Shown: positions 1 through 8,433 of the stretch, piece after piece
How the letters are laid out: every line of letters begins with the position of its first letter
Numbering within the stretch: position 1 is the first letter of the stretch
Assembly: GCF_002224645.1 (NCBI RefSeq)
Contig: NZ_CP022121.1
Span: 1,432,501 to 1,496,500, forward strand
Source of the DNA: Dehalobacterium formicoaceticum
GTDB lineage: Bacteria > Bacillota > Dehalobacteriia > Dehalobacteriales > Dehalobacteriaceae
Direction of reading: 5' to 3'
DNA length: 64,000 nt
Notes under the pieces: model-generated
What the model saw: the letters and a program-made list of their open reading frames with translations, nothing else
The model's database searches: none
What the model was told of the DNA's origin: nothing
Translations under genes and position numbers: made by a program

Positions 1-28
1 CGCTTAGTTCCTGATCGGTTCAACTAAC

Positions 29-62
29 TGTCAGTAGGGGATGAAGAAAACCCCTGCTGACA
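29..62 (+). other. Perfect 12-bp stem-loop, possible structured RNA
   Basis: The arms TGTCAGTAGGGG and CCCCTGCTGACA pair along 12 bp (one G-U) around a 10-base loop. The flanks AACT (22-25) and AGTT (65-68) could extend the pairing. It is followed by only a short T5 run (73-77), so it could be the terminator of a gene left of the window or the core of a small structured RNA. No reading frame in this first stretch looks like a gene. Confidence 0.5.
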
Positions 63-78
63 GAAGTTTCGCTTTTTG

Positions 79-130
79 AGGATGAGGTTCAAGACGCCAG
101 CTGCTGTTTTGCACCTCATCTTTCTGTTTT
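79..130 (+). terminator. Second stem-loop, terminator-like
   Basis: GATGAGGT at 81-88 pairs exactly with ACCTCATC at 113-120 and is followed by TTTCTGTTTT. It sits just after the first hairpin, so the two could be tandem terminators for a gene lying upstream of the window. The remaining bases up to the first gene (131-311) hold no feature I can name beyond a GGAGGAG ribosome-binding site. Confidence 0.45.
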
Positions 131-311
131 GCCCATGAAAATCAGGGAACAAATGACCCAATTATTTCGTCAATAAGTTGGTAAAGTTTCTGCTATCTTT
201 GGACTATGGATGGAGCTCCTGAAACTCTATAAAAAGTTCGAAAATTTGCAGGAAGATGAATGCCTCTGAGGGAATTAAGAACAGAGGAAAAGAATGAAAG
301 GAGGAGATGGT

Positions 312-1589
312 ATGAAGAAAAGGTTTTTTGGGATGATCCTGGTAATGTTGTTGGCTGTCTCGGGTACAGCATGGGGCGCAGAGGATGACGGTACCTTTAC
401 CAGGGGAGATTTTGCCGCCATGTTGGTAGACGCAGCTCAACTGACAGGAGAGGAAGGGGATCAAGGTCCGGCTTCTTTGCTGGTGGAAAAAGGAATTATT
501 CAGGGATATCCGGGAGGAGATATGGGTTTGGAAAAAGAAATCTCCCGCCTGGAAGCTGTCAGTTTTGTGGGACGGACCTTGGGGCTGAAGGATGATATAA
601 GTCCGCCGGAACAGGGTAATGCTCCTTTAGACGCCACACATTGGGGCTATAATCTTTATTCCTGGCTCAATTATCATGGCTTGATCACAGGAGAACCCGG
701 CGACATATTAAACGCGGAAGAAGGGGCTGCTTTTCTGAATAAGGTCTTTACTTCCCAACCGGAAGCGCTTCAAATCGTAGAAAAAACTCAAGAAGCTGTT
801 CAGGCAAAGAACCAGACCTTGAGTATGGTTTTGGAGGGCACCATGAAGATGACCCCAAGATTAGGGGTAGCGGGTGCCGAAGAAATTCCTCTCGGGGATT
901 CGAAGATGAGAATTGAACAGGAAATGGTATTGCCGGATCAGATCCATCAGAAAATTACCATGACGATGGTCCTGCCGGGCAGCGGGGAAGAAACGATGAC
1001 GATGGAAACCTATATGGCTGGCGGTGAGATGTATCAACAGCTCCCAGATGAGGAAATCGGAACCATGAAATGGTACCGTTATCCAAAAGAACTGATGCCT
1101 GATCTGAAGGAAATCATGGAAATGGCTGAAAAGCAGGGGAATGCTATCCCGTCGGAATTAGAAGAGTACCTTCATTATAATTTGCTGGGGACGACACAGG
1201 TTGGCGGAGAAGAGGTTCACCGAATCGCTTTTTATGGCCGTATCGATGATCTCAGCAAATTCTTAAACGCCGCCATGGGTCAATTTGGGGATAATGCGGA
1301 TTTACAGCAAGCCATGAGCCAGTCTATAGAAATCATTGATTCTATAACCTACTGGGGTATTGAACATATCGGTGTTGCTGACTATTTACCCCGCAATGCC
1401 GAACTTAACATCATCATGACATATAGTGATGAATTCATGGGAGAACCCATGCCCATCAGCGCTTTGGAGATGATGATGAATTTTGAGGAGTATCGTTATG
1501 GGGATGATTTGGTGATTCAGGTTCCTCAGGAAGCATTAGATGCCCCGATGCTGGAGCTGCCGGACATGAACCAGCCCATGATACAGTAA
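312..1589 (+). CDS. Exported SLH-domain protein with DUF6612-like C-terminal region
   Basis: About 425 aa. The chosen ATG (312) follows GGAGGAG at good spacing; an in-frame ATG at 294 lies upstream of that site and is less likely. It opens with a signal peptide (MKKRFFG, hydrophobic stretch, cleavage near AWGA). SLH-like segments follow (FTRGDFAAMLV; KGIIQGYPGG; ISRLEAVSFVGR), typical of proteins attached to secondary cell-wall polymers. The rest is a Met-rich beta-type region (QKITMTMVLPGSG, KWYRYPKEL) resembling the DUF6612/LppX-like fold of surface lipoproteins. The ligand is unknown. It is transcribed convergently with ynfA, four bases beyond its stop. Confidence 0.7.
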   Translation: MKKRFFGMILVMLLAVSGTAWGAEDDGTFTRGDFAAMLVDAAQLTGEEGDQGPASLLVEKGIIQGYPGGDMGLEKEISRLEAVSFVGRTLGLKDDISPPEQGNAPLDATHWGYNLYSWLNYHGLITGEPGDILNAEEGAAFLNKVFTSQPEALQIVEKTQEAVQAKNQTLSMVLEGTMKMTPRLGVAGAEEIPLGDSKMRIEQEMVLPDQIHQKITMTMVLPGSGEETMTMETYMAGGEMYQQLPDEEIGTMKWYRYPKELMPDLKEIMEMAEKQGNAIPSELEEYLHYNLLGTTQVGGEEVHRIAFYGRIDDLSKFLNAAMGQFGDNADLQQAMSQSIEIIDSITYWGIEHIGVADYLPRNAELNIIMTYSDEFMGEPMPISALEMMMNFEEYRYGDDLVIQVPQEALDAPMLELPDMNQPMIQ

Positions 1590-1593
1590 TTGT

Positions 1594-1923
1594 TTATCCT
1601 TGCCGTGGTGCCCAAAGAATCACGGCAACGCCTGCCAAACAAATGAGGGCGCCAATCCAATCATAAATGTCCGGGGTTTTGCGGTCAATACCCCAACCCC
1701 AGAGGACAGAAAGTATGACAAAAACTCCCCCGTATGCGGCATATACTCTGCCGAAACTGGGGAATTTTTGTAATGTAGGAATAATTCCGTACAGAACTAA
1801 AATCAGACCTCCCGTCAGGCCGTACCAGGCAGGTCTGGATTCTCGGAGCCATAGCCAGATCAAATAGCCGCCGCCGATTTCTGCCAGACCTGCCAGAATA
1901 AAAAGCATCACTGCATGGAGCAT
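1594..1923 (-). CDS. ynfA: YnfA-family (UPF0060) small membrane protein
   Basis: 109 aa, matching the usual 107-110 aa of the family. The start (ATG at 1923) sits behind GGGAGGGAAAGG, whereas the longer frame would add 14 non-homologous residues. It has four predicted membrane helices and the family signatures [17 protein letters not shown] near the N-terminus, [20 protein letters not shown] in the middle, and a [20 protein letters not shown] end. UPF0060 proteins resemble small multidrug-resistance transporters, but their substrate is not settled. It is divergent from the pyrophosphatase gene. Confidence 0.85.
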   Translation of the reverse strand: MLHAVMLFILAGLAEIGGGYLIWLWLRESRPAWYGLTGGLILVLYGIIPTLQKFPSFGRVYAAYGGVFVILSVLWGWGIDRKTPDIYDWIGALICLAGVAVILWAPRQG

Positions 1924-2060
1924 TACCTTTCCCTCCCTAATGAGTATTTCGTTCAGTATACACAAAAAGGGGAGCGGTGTCTATTTACTTATTTTAATAG
2001 TAAATGTATCATAAATGATAAGGATGATCTTCAGTCAAAAACTAAAAAAGGGGTCAAAAA

Positions 2061-3692
2061 ATGCCAAAGACGATATATGTATTGGGCCATAAAAACCCGG
2101 ATACGGATTCCATTTGTTCTGCCATTGCCTATGCGGAGTTAAAAAGAAAGCAGGGTTTGGCGGCCGTACCTGGCCGGCTAGGTGAGCTGAATCAAGAAAC
2201 GGAGTTTGTCTTGAACTATTTTGAGGTGGAAGCACCCCAATTAGTGAAAACGGTCAAAAAGCAAGTCTCAGACTTAAATATGGATGTGGTGCCTAGCCTC
2301 TCACCAGAGATTCCGATCAAAACAACCTGGAACGTTATGAAAAAATCCAATTTAAAATCCCTGCCCGTGGTGGATGATAATGAACGACTCTTGGGCGTAG
2401 TGACCTTATCGGATATCACAGAAAAATATATGGATGCGGTGGATAATAATATGATTGCGGCCAGTAAAACTCCTTTGGGCAATATCGCTGATACCTTAAA
2501 TGCTAAAATTATTTGGGGGGAAGAAAAGGATTATAATACCACCGGCAAGGTTTTGATCCTGGCGGCTGATCCTTCTCAGTTGGAATTCTTTGTGGAAGAG
2601 GGGGATATTGTCATTGCCGGTAATCGCCGGGACAGTATTGTAAAAGCCATGGAGTTAGGAGCCAATTGCGTGATTTTGACCTGTCAAAACGAAGACGATC
2701 CCTCTCTGATTGAGGCTGCTCAAACGGCGGGCTGCATTTTAATGACCACCCAAACTGATACTTTTACGGCGGCCCGTTTGATTAACCTGAGCATTCCCAT
2801 CAGTTATGTGATGACCACCAAGGAGTTAGTAAAATTCTCTATTGATGATTTTGTGGATGAGGTTAAGGAAACCATGATGACGACGCGTTATCGCAGCTAT
2901 CCTGTGGTTGACAAAAATAATAAGGTGTTAGGCTTTATCTCACGCTATCATGTGATCTCACAAAATAGAAAGCAGGTTATTTTAGTAGACCATAATGAGA
3001 TGGGTCAAACAGTGCCGGGTATAGAAGAGGCGGAAATTTTAGAAATTATTGATCACCATCGATTAGGGGATATTCAGACAGGCAAACCGATTTTCTTTAA
3101 AAATGAACCGGTGGGTTGTACCTCAACCATTATTGCCAATATGTATTTTGATGGCGGCATCAAACCTTCAAAAAAAATGGCCGGGCTGATGTGTTCGGCG
3201 ATTTTATCCGACACCTTACGCTTTCAGTCTCCCACCTGCACTTATCTGGATCGGGTTACGGCGGAGAAATTAGGGGAAATCGCCAATATTGATATTGAGT
3301 CCTATGCTCTGCAAATGTTCAAGGCCGGTTCCGGTCTGAAAGGTAAAAGCCCCCGGGAAATACTTCTTGATGATTTTAAGGAACTGACTTTTAATAAAGG
3401 AAGAATCGGCATTGGCCAGGTTTATACCATTGACCGGGAGAGCATAGAAGAAATGAAGGCGGATTTGTTGTCCTTTATGGCCAGCTTTTGTCAGGATGGC
3501 AACTATGGTTTAATCCTTCTTTTAATTACCGATATTATTAATCAGGGTTCCGAAATTCTCTTTGTGGGAAAATTAAAGGATGTGATCGGAAAGGCTTTTG
3601 ACGTACAGACTATGGAACATAGCGTATATTTGCCGGGAGTTGTCTCCAGGAAAAAACAGGTAATACCAAATATCAGCACCGTATTGGAATAA
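2061..3692 (+). CDS. ppaC: Manganese-dependent inorganic pyrophosphatase with CBS and DRTGG regulatory domains
   Basis: 543 aa. Family II pyrophosphatase hydrolysing PPi to phosphate in the cytoplasm. The DHH-type metal centre is visible as GHKNPDTDS near residue 8, VDHNEMGQ near 310 and DHHRLGDI near 332, with the DHHA2 domain (KSPREILLDDFKEL) toward the C-terminus. The insert between the first two motifs carries two CBS halves (LKSLPVVDDNERLLGVVTLSDI; YRSYPVVDKNNKVLGFISR) flanking a DRTGG-like domain. Such CBS-PPases are known to be regulated by adenine nucleotides, with the DRTGG form tied to diadenosine polyphosphates. A ribosome-binding site (AAAAGGGG) precedes the ATG. The next promoter begins four bases after its stop. 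Confidence 0.93.
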   Translation: MPKTIYVLGHKNPDTDSICSAIAYAELKRKQGLAAVPGRLGELNQETEFVLNYFEVEAPQLVKTVKKQVSDLNMDVVPSLSPEIPIKTTWNVMKKSNLKSLPVVDDNERLLGVVTLSDITEKYMDAVDNNMIAASKTPLGNIADTLNAKIIWGEEKDYNTTGKVLILAADPSQLEFFVEEGDIVIAGNRRDSIVKAMELGANCVILTCQNEDDPSLIEAAQTAGCILMTTQTDTFTAARLINLSIPISYVMTTKELVKFSIDDFVDEVKETMMTTRYRSYPVVDKNNKVLGFISRYHVISQNRKQVILVDHNEMGQTVPGIEEAEILEIIDHHRLGDIQTGKPIFFKNEPVGCTSTIIANMYFDGGIKPSKKMAGLMCSAILSDTLRFQSPTCTYLDRVTAEKLGEIANIDIESYALQMFKAGSGLKGKSPREILLDDFKELTFNKGRIGIGQVYTIDRESIEEMKADLLSFMASFCQDGNYGLILLLITDIINQGSEILFVGKLKDVIGKAFDVQTMEHSVYLPGVVSRKKQVIPNISTVLE

Positions 3693-3695
3693 TGC

Positions 3696-3724
3696 TTGAC
3701 AAAGCAGGATTGCTGTTATAAAAT
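3696..3724 (+). promoter_or_regulatory. Sigma-A promoter of the ylxM-ffh operon
   Basis: TTGACA (3696-3701), a 17-bp spacer and TAAAAT (3719-3724) form a near-consensus promoter four bases after the pyrophosphatase stop. It starts transcription near 3731, which rules out the longer ylxM reading whose first TTG is this -35 box. Confidence 0.85.
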
Positions 3725-3764
3725 GTGTAAAGTAAAAATACTTAACAGGCGGGTGAAAATCAGG

Positions 3765-4115
3765 ATGAAAAAATTAGCCCGCATGACCATGCTTTACGAT
3801 TTTTATGGGCGGTTATTGACCAAAAGGCAGCAGGAAATCATGGAAATGTTTTATGAAGATGACCTGTCCTTGTCGGAAATAGGGGAAGAATACAGTATTA
3901 GCCGTCAGGCCGTTTATGATCTGTTAAAAAGAACGGAAAAAAATTTAGAAGGTTATGAAGAAAAGCTTTCTTTAATGGATAAATTTGAAAAGCAGCAGGG
4001 TAAAATAGTTGATATTGGCGCATTGGTCACAGAACTGCGCAAAACCGGAAATTTGGATTTATTGGAGCAAATTGAGTTTATCATTCAGGAAATCAATGAC
4101 CTGGAAAGAAAGTAG
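3765..4115 (+). CDS. ylxM: YlxM, SRP-associated helix-turn-helix protein
   Basis: 116 aa from the ATG at 3765, which begins MKKLARMTMLYDFYGRLLT, the normal YlxM N-terminus; a GTG at 3753 is the alternative. The fold is sigma-70 region-4-like: TKRQQEIMEMFYEDDLSLSEIGEEYSISRQAVYDLLKR at about residues 20-60, then a coiled C-terminal tail. YlxM proteins are encoded beside ffh and modulate SRP function in streptococci. The gene ends eight bases before the ffh start, so the two are co-transcribed from the promoter at 3696. Confidence 0.9.
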   Translation: MKKLARMTMLYDFYGRLLTKRQQEIMEMFYEDDLSLSEIGEEYSISRQAVYDLLKRTEKNLEGYEEKLSLMDKFEKQQGKIVDIGALVTELRKTGNLDLLEQIEFIIQEINDLERK

Positions 4116-4123
4116 GTTTTAAA

Positions 4124-5479
4124 ATGGCTGTTTTCAGTTCTTTAGCGGATAAACTGCAGGAAACATTCAAAAAGTTAAAAAATAAAGGGAAGTTAACGGA
4201 AGCAGATGTGGCGGAAGCCATGCGGGAAGTGCGGGTAGCTCTTCTGGAAGCAGATGTGAACTTTAAAGTGGTCAAAGATTTTGTGGGCAAGGTGCGGGAA
4301 CGGGCAGTAGGACAGGAAGTTTTGGAGAGTTTGACGCCGGGACAGCATGTGGTAAAAATTGTCCATGAAGAATTAACTTCCTTAATGGGCAGCAGTCAGT
4401 CAAAAATTGTAATTTCTCCTAAACCACCCACGGTGATTATGTTAGTAGGCTTACAGGGTGCCGGGAAAACCACCAGCGGCGGGAAACTGGCCAATTACTT
4501 AAAAAAACAGGGGCGACAGCCCTTAATGGTAGCGGGAGATATCTATCGGCCGGCGGCCATTAAACAATTGCAGGTCTTAGGGGAGCAATTGCAGATTCCG
4601 GTCTTTAGTTTGGGGACAGATGTTAGTCCGGTGGAAATAGCCCGTCAGGCGATGGAAAAAGCTTCCGCCCAAGGCAATGATATGGTCATTATCGATACGG
4701 CGGGACGTTTGCATATTAATGAAGAATTGATGGATGAGTTAAAAAACATCAAAGCAACGGTGCATCCCCATGAAATCCTTCTCGTTGTGGACTCCATGAC
4801 CGGGCAGGATGCGGTTAATGTAGCCGAGTCTTTTAATCAGGAGCTGGGCATTGACGGCTTGATTTTAACCAAATTAGACGGAGATACCAGGGGGGGTGCC
4901 GCCCTTTCTGCGAAAGCTGTCACCGGTAAGCCCATCAAGTTTGTGGGGATGGGAGAAAAATTAGATGCTTTGGAACCCTTTTATCCCGAACGGATGGCCT
5001 CGCGCATTTTAGGCATGGGAGATGTGCTGACCTTAATAGAAAAAGCTCAGGTCAATTATGATGCCAAAAAAGCTAAGGAAATGGAAGAAAAGATGCTTAA
5101 GGCAGACTTCTCCTTAGAAGATTTTTTGGATCAGATGCAGCAATTTAAAAAAATGGGTTCCGTCCAGGATCTCTTGGGCATGATTCCCGGCTTGGGCGGA
5201 AATAAAAAATTAAAAGATCTGCAAGTGGATGAAAATGAATTTGTCAAGATTGAAGCCATGATTCAATCCATGACACCCCATGAACGGAGGCATCCCGAGA
5301 TCATTAACGGCAGCAGAAAACAGAGAATTGCCCGGGGCAGCGGTTCCAAGGTGCAGGATTTGAATAAGCTGCTCAAGCAATTTGCCGACACCAAGAAAAT
5401 GATCAAACAATTCGGCGGCAGTGCTATGATGAAAAAAGGCAAGAAAGGAAAGCTGCCCTTTAACCTGCCCTTTATGTAA
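4124..5479 (+). CDS. ffh: Signal recognition particle GTPase Ffh (SRP54)
   Basis: 451 aa, the normal length. It binds signal peptides on the ribosome and delivers them to FtsY and SecYEG. Domain order is complete: N helical domain (about 1-85), G domain with G1 [16 protein letters not shown]3 [15 protein letters not shown]4 [14 protein letters not shown], and the Met-rich M domain (about 300-451) with the RNA-binding segment [18 protein letters not shown]. It is second in the ylxM operon and is followed by rpsP, the order conserved in Firmicutes. Nothing unusual was seen. Confidence 0.97.
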   Translation: MAVFSSLADKLQETFKKLKNKGKLTEADVAEAMREVRVALLEADVNFKVVKDFVGKVRERAVGQEVLESLTPGQHVVKIVHEELTSLMGSSQSKIVISPKPPTVIMLVGLQGAGKTTSGGKLANYLKKQGRQPLMVAGDIYRPAAIKQLQVLGEQLQIPVFSLGTDVSPVEIARQAMEKASAQGNDMVIIDTAGRLHINEELMDELKNIKATVHPHEILLVVDSMTGQDAVNVAESFNQELGIDGLILTKLDGDTRGGAALSAKAVTGKPIKFVGMGEKLDALEPFYPERMASRILGMGDVLTLIEKAQVNYDAKKAKEMEEKMLKADFSLEDFLDQMQQFKKMGSVQDLLGMIPGLGGNKKLKDLQVDENEFVKIEAMIQSMTPHERRHPEIINGSRKQRIARGSGSKVQDLNKLLKQFADTKKMIKQFGGSAMMKKGKKGKLPFNLPFM

Positions 5480-5564
5480 ACATGGTGATAAAAAGCAGGG
5501 GCGGATGGCAGTGATCAGATAGATTTTTTCGCAGTAATGGATTATATTAAGGGAGGTGAAAAAA

Positions 5565-5825
5565 TTGGCAACAAAAATCAGATTAAAAAGAATGGGTGCG
5601 AAGAAAGCTCCTTTTTACAGAGTAGTGGTAGCAGATTCCCGCTCCCCCAGAGATGGCCGCTTTATTGAAGAAATTGGTTTCTACAATCCGACGAAGCAAC
5701 CGGCAGAATACCAAATCAACGAGGAAAGAGCTCTGAAATGGCTTTCCGACGGCGCAGCGCCTTCTGAAACAGTAAAAGCCTTATTCAAAAAGGCCGGCGT
5801 GATGAAAAAATTTGCTGAACAATAA
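5565..5825 (+). CDS. rpsP: 30S ribosomal protein S16
   Basis: 86 aa starting at a TTG (5565) six bases after GGGAGGTG. The TTG gives the standard N-terminus [20 protein letters not shown]; the GTG at 5556 overlaps the ribosome-binding site and would add three residues. It binds 16S rRNA early in 30S assembly. The whole S16 fold is present, including [21 protein letters not shown]. Same operon as ffh and khpA. Confidence 0.96.
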   Translation: MATKIRLKRMGAKKAPFYRVVVADSRSPRDGRFIEEIGFYNPTKQPAEYQINEERALKWLSDGAAPSETVKALFKKAGVMKKFAEQ

Positions 5826-5863
5826 TCGGGTCTTAACTATGCAACTGGGGGTAATAGTTAAAA

Positions 5864-6091
5864 ATGAGGGAATTAGTGGAATATATAACCAAATCCCTAG
5901 TGGAAAATCCAGATGCAGTTTCCGTAGAAGTTAAGGAAAAAGATAATCATACTGTATTGGAGTTACGGGTGGCGCCGGAAGACATGGGCAAAGTCATCGG
6001 TAAACAAGGACGTATTGCCAAAGCAATCCGCACCGTGATCAAAGCAGTTGCCACCAAAGAAGGGAAAAAAGTAAGCGTAGAAATTATTTGA
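5864..6091 (+). CDS. khpA: KhpA, KH-domain RNA-binding protein
   Basis: 75 aa, a single type-II KH domain with the RNA-contact loop GKVIGKQGRIAKAIR at about residues 42-56. KhpA (YlqC) works with KhpB as an RNA chaperone linked to cell division and elongation in Gram-positives. It sits between rpsP and rimM, its normal place. A terminator overlaps its stop codon, so rimM may be partly under separate control. Confidence 0.93.
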   Translation: MRELVEYITKSLVENPDAVSVEVKEKDNHTVLELRVAPEDMGKVIGKQGRIAKAIRTVIKAVATKEGKKVSVEII

Positions 6092-6120
6092 AAAAGGGGG
6101 CAGCTGGTCCCCTTTTTTGC
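6091..6120 (+). terminator. Intrinsic terminator after khpA
   Basis: AAAAAGGGG pairs with CCCCTTTTTT around a 9-base loop, starting on the last base of the khpA stop codon. It separates the ylxM-ffh-rpsP-khpA unit from rimM-trmD. Confidence 0.8.
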
Positions 6121-6252
6121 ATTTTCATAAAGGATAAACTTTTAAAGCTTGTAATTAACAATTTTCTTTAGATTTTTCGAATGAACCAGTAATCATCACG
6201 GAAATGATTATGATTATATAGATCAATAATTGCGACGAAAGGAGACTAGATA

Positions 6253-6756
6253 TTGGAAAAGATTATTATCGGGAAAATCCTTTCACCCCATGGTGTGAAA
6301 GGTGAACTTAAAGTAATGCCTTTAACCGATTACCCGGATCGGTTTTATCGTACCCCTCGTGTATGGATTGACGGCATCAATCATTTAGTGGAAATGGAAG
6401 AAATAAGGGAGCAAATGGACAAATTTCTGATTAAATTTCACGGGGTGGACGATCGTGACGAGGCAGCAAAATTAAGTAATCGCCATCTGGCCATTGATCA
6501 GGAACAGATGATTGAGCTCCCGCCCGGGCATTTTTATCACTTTCAAATTATTGGGCTTCAAGTTTATGAACCGCAGGGAACTTTGCTGGGAGATTTGGTT
6601 GAGATCATTGAAACAGGGTCCAACGATGTTTATGTGGTAGAGAGAGCCGGAAAAAAGGATTTATTGATTCCGGCGCTGAAAAGCATTGTACGGGAAATTG
6701 ATATCCATGATCAAAAGCGTATGGTCGTTGATTTGCCGCCGGGATTGGACGATTAG
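6253..6756 (+). CDS. rimM: Ribosome maturation factor RimM
   Basis: 167 aa from a TTG start (6253) preceded by AAAGGAG. It helps mature the 30S head together with S19. The N-terminal beta-barrel domain begins IIGKILSPHGVKGELKVMPLTDYPDRF and the C-terminal PRC-barrel contains LLGDLVEIIETGSNDVYVVE and the conserved DLLIPALKSIVREID, DLPPGLDD end. trmD follows 12 bases later, as usual. Confidence 0.95.
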   Translation: MEKIIIGKILSPHGVKGELKVMPLTDYPDRFYRTPRVWIDGINHLVEMEEIREQMDKFLIKFHGVDDRDEAAKLSNRHLAIDQEQMIELPPGHFYHFQIIGLQVYEPQGTLLGDLVEIIETGSNDVYVVERAGKKDLLIPALKSIVREIDIHDQKRMVVDLPPGLDD

Positions 6757-6768
6757 AGGTGGAAAGCT

Positions 6769-8061
6769 TTGAGAATTGATATTTTAACCCTTTTTCCGGG
6801 GATGTTTGCCCCACTCAAGGACAGTATCTTGAAAAGGGCGGGAGAAAAGAGTCTGGTGGAAATCAATGTGATTAATATTCGCGACTTCGCTTTTAATAAG
6901 CATCGCATGGTCGATGATGTTGTTTATGGCGGGGGTGCAGGTATGGTCATGAAACCGGAACCGATTTTTGAAGCCATCCAAGATATTAAAGCATCAACAA
7001 ACTCCTCCCCGCGTATTATTATTACCAGCCCCCAAGGGGAGCTTTTCAGCCAGAAAAAAGCTGCAGAATTATCTCGGGAAGAGCATTTGGTTTTTCTCTG
7101 TGGTCATTATGAGGGCATAGATGAACGCATCAAGGAAATCTTCCGGGCCGAGGAACTTTCTATCGGAGATTTTGTTCTCACCGGTGGGGAGCTGCCCTCG
7201 ATGGTCATGGTTGATTCTTTGGTACGGCTGTTACCCGGCGTTTTAGGTGATGATCTTTCCTCATCTGAGGAGTCTTTTGAGGAGGGTCTGTTGGAATATC
7301 CTCACTATACCAGACCCCAGGAATTTCAGGGGCTCAGGGTTCCTGAAGTTTTGTTGGGGGGGCATCATAAGGAGATCCGGGTTTGGCGCCGGCAGCAATC
7401 TTTAGAAAAAACCTGGAAAAACCGGCCGGATTTATGGAAAAAAGCTCCTTTGGGCCCGGCAGATTTGCAGCATATGGAGAAGATCAAGGGACCGGTGAAT
7501 GAAAATATCCGCCTTTTTACCGCCTTGGTACATTACCCCGTTTATAATAAAAAGGGAGCCGTAATTAATACATCTTTTACCAATTTGGATTTACATGACA
7601 TCGCCCGGGCTTCCGCCACTTTTGGTGTGGAGAAATATTTTGTGGTGCAGCCGATTCATGCCCAGCATGAATTGATCCATACCTTGATTAATCATTGGAT
7701 AAAAGGTTTTGGCGCCCGCTACAATCCGGATCGGAAAACAGCCTTGACCAGACTCAACTTGGTCGATTCAGTAGAAGAGGTCAAATTACAAATAAAAGAG
7801 GAGTATGGCAGTTTACCGCTGGTGATTTCCACTGCGGCCAAAGCTTATGCACAAAATATTGGTTATGAGGAATTAAAGGATGTAATGGAACGTCAGGAAG
7901 GCAACTATCTGATTCTCTTTGGTACCGGATGGGGGCTGGAAGAATCCTTGATTGAAAATTCGGATTATGTTTTAAGGCCGATTTATGGACCAGGTGTCTA
8001 TAATCACTTATCTGTGCGGAGTGCCGCCTCCATTGTTTTAGATCGCTTAAGAGGAGAATAG
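6769..8061 (+). CDS. trmD: tRNA (m1G37) methyltransferase TrmD fused to a second SPOUT-type RNA methyltransferase domain
   Basis: 430 aa, about 180 longer than ordinary TrmD (about 240). Residues 1-247 are a complete TrmD: MRIDILTLFPGMF, the substrate motif VYGGGAGMVMKPEPIF, the knot region LCGHYEGIDERI, SIGDFVLTGGELP, and EYPHYTRPQEF. Residues 248-430 match the family of TM1570-like SAM-dependent SPOUT proteins (Methyltrn_RNA_4): FTALVHYPVYNKKG, TSFTNLDLHDIARASATFGVEKYFVVQP, LILFGTGWGLEESLI, YNHLSVRSAASIVLDRL. In many bacteria that domain is a separate gene beside trmD. The start is a TTG behind AGAGGTGG. rplS, usually next in this operon, is absent. Confidence 0.92.
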   Translation: MRIDILTLFPGMFAPLKDSILKRAGEKSLVEINVINIRDFAFNKHRMVDDVVYGGGAGMVMKPEPIFEAIQDIKASTNSSPRIIITSPQGELFSQKKAAELSREEHLVFLCGHYEGIDERIKEIFRAEELSIGDFVLTGGELPSMVMVDSLVRLLPGVLGDDLSSSEESFEEGLLEYPHYTRPQEFQGLRVPEVLLGGHHKEIRVWRRQQSLEKTWKNRPDLWKKAPLGPADLQHMEKIKGPVNENIRLFTALVHYPVYNKKGAVINTSFTNLDLHDIARASATFGVEKYFVVQPIHAQHELIHTLINHWIKGFGARYNPDRKTALTRLNLVDSVEEVKLQIKEEYGSLPLVISTAAKAYAQNIGYEELKDVMERQEGNYLILFGTGWGLEESLIENSDYVLRPIYGPGVYNHLSVRSAASIVLDRLRGE

Positions 8062-8086
8062 TTGGAATATTAATGGAAGATTGTTC

Positions 8087-8115
8087 TTGCACCGTATCAA
8101 AATTTGTGGTAAGAT
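8087..8115 (+). promoter_or_regulatory. Promoter of the Mn-riboswitch transcript
   Basis: TTGCAC (8087-8092), 17-bp spacer, TAAGAT (8110-8115). It lies about 40 bases before the riboswitch and 320 before the P-type ATPase gene, so the long leader is transcribed. Confidence 0.6.
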
Positions 8116-8149
8116 TAGTTAGAAGATGAAAGTTAAAAGTTCATAGTTA

Positions 8150-8247
8150 TTCCGTGGGGGAGTAGTTTGCAAAGCTATCGCGATGCGGTAAATCAACATT
8201 ATGGTCGTTTTCGGCCTGGTTTACCTTGATGAACGAGACTCATGGGT
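8150..8247 (+). promoter_or_regulatory. yybP-ykoY (Mn2+) riboswitch
   Basis: The leader carries the conserved blocks GGGGGAGTAG (8156-8165), GGCCTGGT (8213-8220) and GAACGAGACTCATGG (8231-8245) in the order and spacing of the yybP-ykoY aptamer. A P1 helix can form between CCGTG (8152-8156) and CATGG (8241-8245). The same CATG bases belong to the left arm of the terminator that follows, so metal-stabilised P1 would block termination and turn the gene on. The downstream P-type ATPase matches the known association of this aptamer with Mn2+ exporters. Confidence 0.82.
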
Positions 8248-8277
8248 GGTTTTTAAACTGCCTATGAGTCTTTTATT
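8237..8277 (+). terminator. Riboswitch-controlled terminator
   Basis: ACTCATGGGTGGTTT pairs with AAACTGCCTATGAGT (three G-U pairs) around a tiny loop and is followed by TTTTATTATATTT. Its left arm overlaps the 3' side of the riboswitch P1 helix, giving mutually exclusive structures. Confidence 0.8.
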
Positions 8278-8433
8278 ATATTTATCCTGATTCTTGCTGT
8301 TTTTGGGCATGCTAAATGAAAAAGCTAGCTCAAATCGAAAGGAGAAAAATAAAGGAGGATTTAATCCATGTGATCCTAATGAAAGTAAGGACGAAATGAT
8401 GTGTTAAAAAATTCAGTTAAAGGAGCGATGTCT

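Noticed and set aside
1667-1867. Plus-strand frame over ynfA
   Set aside because: Antisense shadow of a conserved gene, with no ribosome-binding site.
3696-3764. Longer ylxM frame beginning with TTG at 3696
   Set aside because: The TTG is the -35 box of a near-consensus promoter, and the added residues are not YlxM-like.
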